NCBI GenBank assembly: GCA_024276705.1
Contig: JAJRWS010000607.1
Coordinates: forward strand, 1-51,281
Length of the DNA: 51,281 bases
Source: Planctomycetota bacterium
Lineage (GTDB): Bacteria; Planctomycetota; Planctomycetia; Pirellulales; Lacipirellulaceae
Reading direction: 5' to 3'
The position numbers and the translations under genes are program-made. The notes under the pieces were generated by a model. The model was given only the letters and a program-made list of their open reading frames with translations, made no database searches and was not told the DNA's origin. Of this stretch, positions 1 to 9,300 are shown in pieces (within the stretch, counting starts at the first letter, position 1; the number at the start of each line of letters is the position of its first letter).

Positions 1-42
1 AGAAAGAACAGAATCCGCCACGAATCGTTGGCCTTGGGTACC

Positions 43-156
43 AATTGAAAATTGAAAATTGACAATTGACAGGTTCCAGACCCTGCTCTCCTGATCCTGC
101 CCCCTTCTTTCCTGAACCCTGAACCCTTTTCCTCCTGACACCTGACACCTGACACT
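43..156. repeat. Short tandem repeats upstream of the ExbBD block
   Basis: Three short tandem arrays follow one another: AATTGAAA-like units (about 43-70), TGAACCC units (about 113-128) and CTGACAC units (about 134-156). The last one stops about 20 bases before the ATG at 175, and there is no Shine-Dalgarno sequence between. The same order of TGAACCC then CTGACAC units is found upstream of the minus-strand gene starting at 19271. Confidence 0.8.
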
Positions 157-174
157 CGAAACACCGTACTCCCC

Positions 175-1056
175 ATGTCCTCCGCCCCTCCCAAAAACTC
201 AGTCGGCGCTGCCTCGCGGCATACGTATCAGTTGTCGGTCAACGCGTACGACCGCACGGCGACGCTATTGATCGCATTGCTGGTGATCGTTGGGTTTTGC
301 GTGCTGTGACTGGCAATCGTATTTTTTGCGAGCACGATGGTGCCGACGATTGAGCCGATTCCGGTGGTGCCGGTGGAAGCGACCAGTCCGAATGCCAATC
401 AAGGCCTGGCTCGAGACCCGGAGCCACCCGGGATCGATGAAGCACCCGATCTGACGGAGCCCAGGTTGCAGGATACACTCGATGCGCTCATGAGCCTGAC
501 CTCCACCAGCGATGCTTTGTTGTCCGATGAGACGCTCGACGCGGACAACCAGCCAGGCAAAGGCAAGGGCCTGGGGGATTCGCGGATGGCGGGACCGGGC
601 GGCGATGGGGTGGTGGAGCGAGTGCCACGTTGGCAACGCTGGAAATTTCGCTTTGAGCCCGAGTCGCTGGCCGATTATGCCCGCTGGCTCGATTTTTATA
701 AAATAGAAATCGGCGTGTTGGGGCGTGATAACCGGGTACACTATGCGGGCCATTTTAGTGGCGGCAAGCCCGAGGTCCATGTCGGAGACCCGCGTAAGGA
801 AACACGCGGCTACGCGGCCCCCACCGATGGCCCCATGCCGGCTTTGACCTTGCGATTGGCACGCAAAGCGAATATCGCCCAGCACGGTTCGATCTTGTTG
901 CTGTTTTATCCTTTTGATGTGGAAAGTATCCTTTGGACAATGGAGAAAAAGTACGCGGGTGACCGCGACGTGAATACCATTCGCCAAACGGTCTTTACCG
1001 TCAAGCGGTCTGGCGACCGCTACGAATTTGAAGTGGTGGGACAGAAGTACTTTTAG
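175..1056 (+). pseudogene. One-TM periplasmic protein of ExbBD cluster, in-frame TGA
   Basis: Reading from ATG 175 gives 44 residues ending in the hydrophobic run LLIALLVIVGFCVL, then TGA (307-309), then LAIVFFAS and a further ~240 residues in the same frame. The stop lies in the middle of an otherwise continuous transmembrane helix, so the intact protein would be about 293 aa. Its shape would be a short cytoplasmic N-terminus, one TM, a Pro/Glu-rich linker, and a folded periplasmic C-terminus (about residues 145-293). This is the topology of TonB or TolA, and the next three genes are ExbB and two ExbD, so a TonB-like role is a reasonable inference; no sequence similarity to TonB is visible. 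TGA is a normal stop elsewhere here. Either a point mutation (for example TGG to TGA) or a sequencing error explains the stop. Restart at ATG 337 would give a protein without the TM. Confidence 0.75.
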
Positions 1057-1097
1057 TCCGTATTCCCCGTTTCCCGTGAATGTGAGTTGCATCTCCC

Positions 1098-1721
1098 ATG
1101 GAATTTTTGTTCAAGCTGCTTGGGTGGGGCGTTTACGCCGTGTTGGCGGTCATCGCCCTGTGGGGCGCATACTGCGCGATCATGGTTTGGCGGCGAGTCG
1201 CCCAGACGCGATTTATTGACGAGGAAGAGCAGGACGAATTCCTGGGCGAATTGGAACCCGCGCTGCTGGCGGAAAATTACGACACGGCGGTCGGTTTGTG
1301 CGAAGGGGACCGGCGGGCGCTGCCCCAACTGGCCCTCTATGCAATCGACCATCGTGATTGGGGTTACCAGAAACTTCGGCGCCGGGTGGCCGAACGATTC
1401 CAGCAGGATGTCATGGCCGACATCGAACATCGATTGAGTTGGGTCGGTACGGTTATTAAGAGCGCGCCGATGATTGGCCTGCTTGGCACGGTCATGGGGA
1501 TGATGGGGGCGTTTGCGAACCTGAGTAGCGGGGAGAAAGTCGATACGATTCAGATGGCCAGCGATATTCAGTTCGCCCTGATCACGACCGCTTGCGGTTT
1601 GGCGATTGCCGTGCCGCTGGTTTTATGCTCGCAAAGCATCAACGTCCGTATTCGCAAGATGGAAGACCTCATCGGTCTCGGCCTGGGCCGGCTGTTTGAG
1701 AGTATGAAATCGCGTGTGTGA
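1098..1721 (+). CDS. MotA/TolQ/ExbB proton channel family protein
   Basis: A 207-aa inner-membrane protein of the ExbB/TolQ/MotA family, which uses proton flow to drive a periplasmic partner. An N-terminal TM (about residues 5-30) is followed by a cytoplasmic segment. Then comes the family core: APMIGLLGTVMGMMGAF (a TM with the conserved Gly/Thr pattern) and the last TM, ALITTACGLAIAVPLVL, which holds the usual channel Thr and Pro. It lies 41 bp after the gene at 175-1056 and 21 bp before the first ExbD gene, in the order exbB-exbD-exbD. No classical TonB gene is nearby. The family call is secure; the partner it energises is inferred only from the neighbourhood. Confidence 0.92.
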   Translation: MEFLFKLLGWGVYAVLAVIALWGAYCAIMVWRRVAQTRFIDEEEQDEFLGELEPALLAENYDTAVGLCEGDRRALPQLALYAIDHRDWGYQKLRRRVAERFQQDVMADIEHRLSWVGTVIKSAPMIGLLGTVMGMMGAFANLSSGEKVDTIQMASDIQFALITTACGLAIAVPLVLCSQSINVRIRKMEDLIGLGLGRLFESMKSRV

Positions 1722-1742
1722 GTCGCGAAAGGAGGAATTATC

Positions 1743-2264
1743 ATGAAAATCGCGGATGGAATGCCTGACTCGACCGAGCACGATGCGGATAGTCCGCTAC
1801 CCCGACGCCAAAGCAAGTTGAGCGAAAAAGATTTTGAGATGGATATCACACCGATGATTGACATCACTTTCTTGCTGTTAATTTTTTTTCTGGTCTGTTC
1901 GACGTCCGATGCGGATACGGCCATCGATCTGCCCCAAGCCCGATATGGGAAGGGAGTGGGTGAGCGCAACTCGGTGATCATCACCATCAGCAAGGAGATT
2001 ACCCTCGATGAAGAGGGCAATGAACATTTTCCAGTTTACCTGGCCGATGGCAAGATCGAGCAAAATCGGCTACCGGATGCCTACGACCGGCAAGCCGAGA
2101 TGATTTACGCGGCGGTGGAGCGGGGAAAGATGGATGAAGCAAAAGAAAATGTTTTGATCAAGGCGGATCGCGATGTGGCTCATCGCGAGGTGGCGCGGGT
2201 GATCAAGGCGGCTTCGAAGGTGGAGGGGATGCAGATGCATTTGGCGGTGCTGGAAGAGGATTAA
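1743..2264 (+). CDS. ExbD/TolR biopolymer transport protein (first copy)
   Basis: A 173-aa ExbD/TolR family protein. It has an N-terminal cytoplasmic tail, then MDITPMIDITFLLLIFFLV (about residues 38-56), whose Asp in PMIDITF is the conserved proton-carrying residue of the family, and a periplasmic domain ending in the typical VAHREVARVIKAAS helix region. A strong Shine-Dalgarno AAAGGAGG (1728-1735) supports the ATG at 1743, in contrast to many genes here. It would assemble with the ExbB protein encoded just upstream; two different ExbD genes side by side suggest a heteromeric complex. Confidence 0.93.
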   Translation: MKIADGMPDSTEHDADSPLPRRQSKLSEKDFEMDITPMIDITFLLLIFFLVCSTSDADTAIDLPQARYGKGVGERNSVIITISKEITLDEEGNEHFPVYLADGKIEQNRLPDAYDRQAEMIYAAVERGKMDEAKENVLIKADRDVAHREVARVIKAASKVEGMQMHLAVLEED

Positions 2265-2266
2265 GC

Positions 2267-2752
2267 ATGAACGAATATGACGAAGCCATGTCGGCGGAAG
2301 AGCTCGATCCGCATGCGGGGCGTGCTGCCGCGGAAGAGGATGAATTGGACCTCACGCCGATGGTGGACGTGACGTTCCTGTTATTGATATTTTTCATGGT
2401 GACAGCCGCTTTTGCACTGCAAAAATCGATCGAAGTGCCACCGGTCGATGCCGACTCAGCCGCCCCGCGGACCGTTCAAGATTTGGAGCAGGATTCGATT
2501 GTCATTCGTGTCGACGGAGATAATGTGTTTTGGGTAGGGGCTCCCAAATGGGAGGCCGAACAGCGCGCCCCCAGTGTCCAGGAAATGCAAATCAAACTCC
2601 GGGAAGCACGTGAGAGTGGGCCTCCCAAGCTGTTGGTGCAGGCTCATGGCGACGCGCGGCATGGGCGGGTCGTGTCCGCCCTGGATGCCGGTTCCGGGGC
2701 GGGGATGGAAAGTATCAGCCTGATGACTTACGAAGATGGGGACTTGGAATAA
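2267..2752 (+). CDS. ExbD/TolR biopolymer transport protein (second copy)
   Basis: A 161-aa paralogue of the preceding gene, starting 2 bp after its stop, so the two are almost certainly co-translated. The TM signature LDLTPMVDVTFLLLIFFMV (about residues 27-45) keeps the essential Asp. The periplasmic part ends with KLLVQAHGDARHGRVVSALDAG, the family's usual C-terminal fold. The N-terminal tail is acidic, unlike the first copy. The two ExbDs are clearly diverged (different linker and periplasmic domain), which argues for distinct roles rather than a recent duplication. Confidence 0.92.
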   Translation: MNEYDEAMSAEELDPHAGRAAAEEDELDLTPMVDVTFLLLIFFMVTAAFALQKSIEVPPVDADSAAPRTVQDLEQDSIVIRVDGDNVFWVGAPKWEAEQRAPSVQEMQIKLREARESGPPKLLVQAHGDARHGRVVSALDAGSGAGMESISLMTYEDGDLE

Positions 2753-2757
2753 TTGTC

Positions 2758-5700
2758 ATGAAGACCGAAGACTTCCTCAATTTGCTGGAACAGCGCGAAT
2801 TGTTGCCACCGCGCATTGTGGAGAAAGTGCGCGATAAGCTGCAACACAGCGGTCACCGGCTGACTTCCGAGGCGTTGCTAAAATACCTGGTGCAAAGAAA
2901 ACTGCTTGGACGCCGTACCGCCAAACAGTTGTTGGAGACCGTCCTGGTGGTCGATGACCAGGCGGAGTCGAGCATTCTGGGGTACCCGGCACTGGAGCGC
3001 GACACGCCTGCGGCGGAGTCGAGAAAACCAGAACCTCCCGGGGGTAAAACGGACGAATCGGGTCCCATGTTGGGCTTTCACGTGGGAGAAAAGAGACCGC
3101 CCCCGGTTGAGGCTACGCAGGAAGAGGAAGAATTCTCGCTCGTGCCCGAAGAAGACGAGGTGTCACCCTCGGCGGGAGCCTCGGAAGAAGAGGAAACGTG
3201 GTCGCTCTTGCCCGAGGAGGACGAGACGTCGCCGTCGGCCGGAATCACGCAGGAGGAGGAAGTGATTTCGATCGTGCCCGAAGAGGAGCCGGACGATCTG
3301 TTCGAATCAGCGGAAAGTCCGAGTGCCGAGCATGTCGATGTGTTCACCAAGAGCGAACCAGATGAATTGCTTTCGGACGCAGCGCCCGATACGATGTTGC
3401 CGAAAGTTGGGAAAAAGCAAGCTCGTCGCGCTCGTCGCAAAGAGCGTCGCAAAAGGAGCGAATGGGATTCGCCCTTGCTGTTGACAGGCGGGGGGTCGCT
3501 GATCGCTTTGTTGATCGCGGGTCTATTCATAGGCTACCTGCTGAATCGTGAAGATGCCGATCAAATTTTGGAGCAAGCCGCTACTTACTTCGACAGTGGA
3601 TCGTACACGCAGGCGATTGCCCAGTATGAGAAATTTGTCGACCACTTCCCCCATCACCCACAAGCGAGCGCGGCGAAGGTGCGTCTGGGGATTGCCAGAC
3701 TCTGGAAAGCAACGCAGGGTTCGAGCCAGTATGACAAAGCCCTGCGGACCGCCCGGCAGGTTCTGGAGAAAATCGAGGAGGAGCCGGAGTTCGGTTTGGC
3801 CCAGGAAGACCTGGCATCGCTATTGCCCAAGATCGCCACGGGCCTGGCCGAACAGGCCGAGCAGGCGACCGATCCCGAAATCCAGGATCGCCGTGCCGAA
3901 CAGGCGAAATCCGCGCTTTCCCTTTGTGCTAATACCAAATATATCTCCAAGACGTACCGCGATGAGAATACCCTGCGGGAAGTGCAAGCGACCCTGACTC
4001 GCGTTGAACGCCGACGGTCGCAGGATGCTGACTTGCAACAGGCCATCGAACAGATCGACCAGGCGATCGCCTCGGACAAGATCACCGAAGCCTATGCGAT
4101 TCACAAGCAGTTGTTGAAAAAGCATCCAGGCTTGTTGAGCAGCGAGCGACTTGTCAGCAAGGTGCTGGAAATTTCTCAGTCGGAACTGAAGGTGGTTCGC
4201 TATGTGTCCGAGCCGATTGCGGCCAAGACCACGCCACGTCAATCGCCCGTGATCGCTTCGCTGGCATTGGCCGAACGACGCGGGCCAGCAGCGGCACAGG
4301 TGAGCGGCGACGTGGCGGTGACCATCGATGGTGCCACCTACGGTTTGCGGGCACGGGACGGAGGACTGCTGTGGAGACGTTTTGTCGGGCTGTCGTCGCA
4401 AACCGCGCCGGTTGTGCTGGCCGGGGGCGACACCCTGGTTATCGACTCCCGTACCCAAGAGCTGCTGCGGCTCGACGGGGCAACGGGTAAACTCCGCTGG
4501 CGGCAGTTGCTCGGTGGCCCCGCGGCTCGACCCACGTTGGCTGGCGATCGCATCCTGGTTGCAGTCGCATCGGGAAAACTCCTGGTGATCGATTCCAATT
4601 CGGGAGAGCAGACTGGCTATGTCCAATTCGGCCAGCCCTTGACGGTCTCTCCGGTCATCGATCGGCAGGGGAAGCGGATTTACGTTGTGGGTGAACAATC
4701 GAGCCTCTATACGCTTGATGCCAGCGATTACGCATGTCTTGGCGTGTTCTACCTGGGGCATGCCCGGGGAAGTGTTCAAGTGCCCCCGGTGGCCTTGCTG
4801 GACAAGGTTGCCGTAGCAGTCAATACGGGAGCCATGACGAGTCAGTTGCGCCTACTGGAGGTCGCTGCTTCTGGAGCAATCGACTCGGATGTGGCCCGCG
4901 CGCGGTTGCAGGGACTGGTCAGTACTGAGCTCTTGGCGGAAGGGCGTCGGCTGGTGGCTTTGACCAGCCTGGGGATGGTGACGGTCTATGAAATCAGTTC
5001 CGGCAAGGATTCCACCGCGCTGGTTCTCCTGGCCCAGCGGGAGGCCGGCCAGGGCGATCCGGTGGCTCGGTACGGACTCCTGCAACAAGACCCATCCAAC
5101 AGCCAGTGGTATGTGTGGGTTGCGGGGACGAAGCTCAATCAAATGGCCATTCTCCCGACAGGGGGCCGCTTGCCCGTTCGCGATATCGACCAGATTTACT
5201 CGTCGGATCGCTTCGATCATCCATTGCAAATGGCAGGTAAGCTGCTGATCCATGTACGCCGTCCGGCAGGTCGAGCGGGTGCGATTGTAGCCGCGATGGA
5301 TAGCACCACGGGGGCCGTAATCTGGGAGATTGAGTTGGCCGTACCGTTGGCGGGAGCGCCCGTCGTTGACTTGCGGGGACCACGGATCACGGCGGCCACG
5401 GCCTCCGGGGCCATCTACGAGTTCGACCGTGCGGCGATGGGAAGGCGCGTCCTGGATCAGGCCCGCCGGTTGCCAGGCGAGGTTCCGGGGAACCAAGGCG
5501 TGCCACTTACCGAGAGCGTTTCACTGGGAGAGGATGCGATTGTATTTGCCGCGGAACAGGGAGCTCGGCAACTGTTGCTCTATCGGGGCGGCGCGGCGGA
5601 CCAGCCCGTGCGAAGTATTCCTTTGGCCAGCCCTTCGGCCTGTCCACCCGTGGCTTGGGGTGATGGAGTGGTGGTTCCGACACGGCTCGGGCAGGTTTAC

Positions 5701-6405
5701 TATTTCGATGCCTCGACCTGGAATGGGGCGGGAGAGCCGGAGAAAACAACAGGTCAGCCGGCTGTTGCACCATTTCAGCCGCCACTGCAAGCGGGAGTGG
5801 AGTATTCGTGGTTGTCTCCGGCGACTGCCGGCACGCAATTGGTCCTCAGCGATGGCCGCGAAAAAATTTATCTGTTGCAGCGAGTGGCCGAACCGACTCC
5901 TCATTTGGCCGCCCAGGCAGAAGTGAGCGTTGGACCATCCGCATTGGTAACACCCCTGGCCGTTGTCGGAGATAATGTGGTGGCGGGGACCGAGGATGGG
6001 AAATTGGCCCGATTCGCCTTGCCCTCGTTGGAACCGCGGGATCTGGTCGATTTGGGGGCGAATGTCGTCTGGGGGCCTTTTAGCATGGGCGATCGTCTCC
6101 TCTTGCTCACCGCCGACGATGAGCTGATTTGCCTTGACTCCAACGGAGCGATTGCCTGGCGTCAGCCCGCCCTGCCAGGCGGACCAGGCGGCCGACCGTT
6201 GCGACTGGGCGAAGAAGTGTTGGTGCTGTGGTCCCGTGGCAGTTTGTCGCTCCTCAAACTGAGCGATGGTCAGCAGAGTGCGAAGTGGGACCTGGCCCAA
6301 CCGGCGGTTGCCGGTCCCGTCGCCTTTGGCCGCCGGTTTGTTCTCGCCGCGCACGACGGCACGCTGTTGGTCGTCAATCGTCCCCAGGCGGCGGAGGATC
6401 CGTAG
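2758..6405 (+). CDS. Giant TPR and PQQ-type beta-propeller membrane protein
   Basis: A 1215-aa protein starting 5 bp after the second ExbD. Residues 1-62 form a helical domain (LLEQRELLPPRIVEK...LVQRKLL) of a type seen at the N-terminus of planctomycete regulators. An acidic low-complexity stretch follows (about 115-200) with three imperfect copies of a PEEDE..SPSAG unit, then a basic patch and one TM (about 237-260). After the TM come TPR-like helices (AATYFDSGSYTQAIAQYEKFVDHFP, about 265-310) and, from about residue 480 to the end, repeated PQQ/pyrrolo-quinoline-type beta-propeller blades (GLRARDGGLLWRR, RLDGATGKLRWRQ, CLDSNGAIAWRQ). The propeller should be periplasmic, a protein-binding scaffold similar in build to BamB. 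Position directly behind ExbB-ExbD-ExbD makes it a likely component of the energised complex; the enzyme role, if any, is unknown. Confidence 0.85.
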   Translation: MKTEDFLNLLEQRELLPPRIVEKVRDKLQHSGHRLTSEALLKYLVQRKLLGRRTAKQLLETVLVVDDQAESSILGYPALERDTPAAESRKPEPPGGKTDESGPMLGFHVGEKRPPPVEATQEEEEFSLVPEEDEVSPSAGASEEEETWSLLPEEDETSPSAGITQEEEVISIVPEEEPDDLFESAESPSAEHVDVFTKSEPDELLSDAAPDTMLPKVGKKQARRARRKERRKRSEWDSPLLLTGGGSLIALLIAGLFIGYLLNREDADQILEQAATYFDSGSYTQAIAQYEKFVDHFPHHPQASAAKVRLGIARLWKATQGSSQYDKALRTARQVLEKIEEEPEFGLAQEDLASLLPKIATGLAEQAEQATDPEIQDRRAEQAKSALSLCANTKYISKTYRDENTLREVQATLTRVERRRSQDADLQQAIEQIDQAIASDKITEAYAIHKQLLKKHPGLLSSERLVSKVLEISQSELKVVRYVSEPIAAKTTPRQSPVIASLALAERRGPAAAQVSGDVAVTIDGATYGLRARDGGLLWRRFVGLSSQTAPVVLAGGDTLVIDSRTQELLRLDGATGKLRWRQLLGGPAARPTLAGDRILVAVASGKLLVIDSNSGEQTGYVQFGQPLTVSPVIDRQGKRIYVVGEQSSLYTLDASDYACLGVFYLGHARGSVQVPPVALLDKVAVAVNTGAMTSQLRLLEVAASGAIDSDVARARLQGLVSTELLAEGRRLVALTSLGMVTVYEISSGKDSTALVLLAQREAGQGDPVARYGLLQQDPSNSQWYVWVAGTKLNQMAILPTGGRLPVRDIDQIYSSDRFDHPLQMAGKLLIHVRRPAGRAGAIVAAMDSTTGAVIWEIELAVPLAGAPVVDLRGPRITAATASGAIYEFDRAAMGRRVLDQARRLPGEVPGNQGVPLTESVSLGEDAIVFAAEQGARQLLLYRGGAADQPVRSIPLASPSACPPVAWGDGVVVPTRLGQVYYFDASTWNGAGEPEKTTGQPAVAPFQPPLQAGVEYSWLSPATAGTQLVLSDGREKIYLLQRVAEPTPHLAAQAEVSVGPSALVTPLAVVGDNVVAGTEDGKLARFALPSLEPRDLVDLGANVVWGPFSMGDRLLLLTADDELICLDSNGAIAWRQPALPGGPGGRPLRLGEEVLVLWSRGSLSLLKLSDGQQSAKWDLAQPAVAGPVAFGRRFVLAAHDGTLLVVNRPQAAEDP

Positions 6406-6480
6406 CCCTTCATCGCCAGGCAAAGCCAGCAACGAAGATACTCAAATGTCAAAAACGATATTTTATCGATAAAGTCGCGT

Positions 6481-9201
6481 ATGTTCTCCAAGCTTCGAAA
6501 AATCCACGAGAGGGTTACTGGGGAGGGACCGGTTCGCGCGATTCGCTGCAACTCGCTGATTTTCTGCTGCATTTTGAGTCTCCACGCTTGGTTGATCGTG
6601 GCTGCCCAAGGGGCCGAGACAGGAGAACCGCCCACGCGTTTGTTGGCTCGGGCACCGTTCGACCGGCTTACGCTGAATGCCGCCAACGACGGCGCGGTGA
6701 TCGATGTCGTGCCCCTCGACCTGCCTGGCCGGCGGGTGCCCGAACCACTGCCGACCTCGGGTGAGCTCAAACTACGCCGAATCGATGAACCTTCCCTGGA
6801 ATACGCAGTCTCTTGGAATTCCATCGCTCGTATCGAACTCTATGAACAACTGTTGCTGACCGAGGCGCGCCAGCTTATAGACACGGAAAAAATAGCCGAG
6901 GCTTTTGACGTGTTGTCTTTCTTGCACAAGAACTATCCGGATCTTTCGGGGTTGCAGTCCATGACCGACCTCTATCTATGGCATGATTCTCTCCGCGAGT
7001 TTCGAGCAAGTCGCTATGAAGATGCTTTCGTTATTTTGCAGGCCCTGGGCGATCGTAATCCAAACTATCCAGGTTTGGCCAAAGCCGTCGATGCGGTTGG
7101 CGATCGCCTGATACGCAGCCACCTGAAGGAAAAAAAGTACTATGCGGCCCGAAAAGTGTTGGGGCTTCTGGAGCAGGCCTCTCGGGGACTCGATTTACCC
7201 TCCGTTTCCGTTTGGAAACAAAAATTTAGCCAGGCGTCCCAGCGGCAGCTTAAGCTAGCCCGGTCCGCACTGGATCGGCGGCAGTATGGGGCCGCTCGGG
7301 CGGCGTTGCGTCAAGCCACCGAAATATTGCCGGATGCGCCGGGGGTGCGTTCTCTCAACGCCCGGTTGGAACGCGAACACCCGGAAATTGTCGTGGGGGT
7401 GTCACAGTTTGGGCCAGTTCGGTCGAACCTGCGCGGAGCATCATCCGGGCCACCCGGTGGCCAGTTTCCAGGGGCTTTCTTGCCCGAGTCCGCGGCGCCG
7501 TTAGCCGGTTGGGCGGCCTTGCGGGTAGCCCCCCTGGTCGATCCACCCCTGATCGAGCGCATCGGTTTTGGCGCTGAAGGGGGCGTCTACCGGTGTCGTT
7601 GGGCCAGTCTGAAGGCGGATGACTCGGGGTTGCAGTTTTCCCTGCTGCTGAACCCCGAAGCGTTTGGACGCGGAGCCACGGCCGCTGGCCTGGCGCGGGG
7701 ATTGTTGACGCTGGCCGATGCGGCGAGTCCTCTTTATGTCGAGGAATATGCCCGCCGGTTGCGTGATATTTCCCTGATCGAAGGGAAGTCGGTGGAGATA
7801 CGCTGGAAGACAATTCCGGTTCGGCCTGAAGCCCTGGTGCGTTGTAATGCACGCTGGATACCTACTCTGGGAGGCAGCCTGACGTATTTCCAACGGCAGC
7901 AGGCACGGGAGCCTGAAGTGGTCCGCTACCAACGAAAGGAAGCCAGGAGGATAGGGGGGGCCGGCTCAGTCCAGCAGGCGAACGCAACGAAAGTTGGCGA
8001 GGCAGAACCGCTGGTGATTGCGGAACGCCGTTTTCGCACGGATGATGCGGCGGTTGAGTCCCTCGTGCGGGGTGAGGTCGACCTGCTTGACCGTGTTCCA
8101 CCCTGGCAGCTCGAAAAACTCAAATCACACGATCAGGTAGTGGTCGGAACCTACCGACTGCCAACCATCCACGTACTCATGTTCAATCCGCGTAAACGGC
8201 TGCTGAAGGAGCGAGAATTTCGACGTGCCCTCTGTTATGGGATCGACCGTGCCGGACTGGTACGGGATATCCTGCTTGCCGGCCAGACCATTCCAGGTTT
8301 CCAGCCGGTGAGTGGACCGTTTCCTGCGGGCGAGTCTCGCCATGATCCGATTGCGTATGCCTACAATCGGCAGTTGTCGGTGCGCCCGTACGAACCGCGT
8401 CTGGCCGCCGTGCTGGCCGCCGTGGCCCGTGTTGCGGTAGCCAAGATTGCCGCGGAGAATAAAGCCCAAGCGGACATGCAACGCACGGTAGAATCCCGCG
8501 AGCCGGAAGCTCAAGGCGAGGAGCTCAATAACGAGGAAACTGCAGACGTGAAAACGACGGAACTGGGAACAGACGCGACTCCAGTACCGGCTGCGAGCGA
8601 GTCGCATGGGGCAACGCCAGCCGTTGCGAGCGGCGCGAAGCCAGAGCATGACCCGGTCCAAGATCGGCCGGGGCAGGTTCAGCCCCAGGCGACTATGCCC
8701 TTAGTGCTTTTGCTCCCGCCCGAACCGGTCGCCCGCGCTGTTTGCCAGTCGATCAAGTTGCAACTGGAATTGGTCGGTATTCCCATCGAGCTGCGCGAAG
8801 TGTCCGCGGGCAGTCAGGTTTTGGCTGCTGACGCGGGAAGCACTCTCAAGGAATCCGCCAATGCGGACGACTACGATTTGCTTTACACCGAGTTGGCCAT
8901 GTGGGAACCGGTGGTCGACGCCAGACGCCTGTTGGGGCCGAGAGGGGAAGCAGGGCGGTGCAGTCCGTCGATGGGGTTGGCGTTGGACCGGCTGGATCAG
9001 GCGCAAAACTGGAAACAAGCTCAGGCGAATTTGCGCCAGGTTCACCAGATTGCCTTTTATGATTTGCCGGTGATTCCGTTGTGGCAAACGTACAATTACT
9101 TCGCCTATCGCAAGACGCTTGACGGCTTTGGCAAATCGCCCATTTCATGTTATCAGCAAGTCGACCAGTGGCGTAAAGTCGGGCAAGATCGGGAGCCGTA
9201 G
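6481..9201 (+). CDS. TPR plus family-5 solute-binding protein fusion, secreted
   Basis: A 906-aa protein. A basic N-terminus and hydrophobic run (about residues 24-42, ending near VAAQGAET) look like a signal peptide. Residues about 110-295 are helical, TPR-like (EAFDVLSFLHKNYPDLSGL, AFVILQALGDRNPNYPGL). From about 298 the protein resembles the extracellular solute-binding protein family 5 (peptide/nickel ABC transporters), with typical segments SLVRGEVDLLDRVPPWQL, REFRRALCYGIDRAGLVRDIL and, near the C-terminus, VIPLWQTYNYFAY. A charged linker (about 660-740) is inserted in the SBP domain. No ABC permease or ATPase gene is nearby, so it probably binds a ligand for something other than a standard ABC importer. 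It is separated by 75 bp from the propeller gene and may belong to the same transcript. Confidence 0.82.
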   Translation: MFSKLRKIHERVTGEGPVRAIRCNSLIFCCILSLHAWLIVAAQGAETGEPPTRLLARAPFDRLTLNAANDGAVIDVVPLDLPGRRVPEPLPTSGELKLRRIDEPSLEYAVSWNSIARIELYEQLLLTEARQLIDTEKIAEAFDVLSFLHKNYPDLSGLQSMTDLYLWHDSLREFRASRYEDAFVILQALGDRNPNYPGLAKAVDAVGDRLIRSHLKEKKYYAARKVLGLLEQASRGLDLPSVSVWKQKFSQASQRQLKLARSALDRRQYGAARAALRQATEILPDAPGVRSLNARLEREHPEIVVGVSQFGPVRSNLRGASSGPPGGQFPGAFLPESAAPLAGWAALRVAPLVDPPLIERIGFGAEGGVYRCRWASLKADDSGLQFSLLLNPEAFGRGATAAGLARGLLTLADAASPLYVEEYARRLRDISLIEGKSVEIRWKTIPVRPEALVRCNARWIPTLGGSLTYFQRQQAREPEVVRYQRKEARRIGGAGSVQQANATKVGEAEPLVIAERRFRTDDAAVESLVRGEVDLLDRVPPWQLEKLKSHDQVVVGTYRLPTIHVLMFNPRKRLLKEREFRRALCYGIDRAGLVRDILLAGQTIPGFQPVSGPFPAGESRHDPIAYAYNRQLSVRPYEPRLAAVLAAVARVAVAKIAAENKAQADMQRTVESREPEAQGEELNNEETADVKTTELGTDATPVPAASESHGATPAVASGAKPEHDPVQDRPGQVQPQATMPLVLLLPPEPVARAVCQSIKLQLELVGIPIELREVSAGSQVLAADAGSTLKESANADDYDLLYTELAMWEPVVDARRLLGPRGEAGRCSPSMGLALDRLDQAQNWKQAQANLRQVHQIAFYDLPVIPLWQTYNYFAYRKTLDGFGKSPISCYQQVDQWRKVGQDREP

Positions 9202-9300
9202 GTCGGTGTTACGGTGTTACCTTTTGCGATGTCCATGATGGTGCTTGGCAAGGCCGTTTCTTGGGAATTTGGAAATAATGTGAGCAATTCTAGCCAATCC

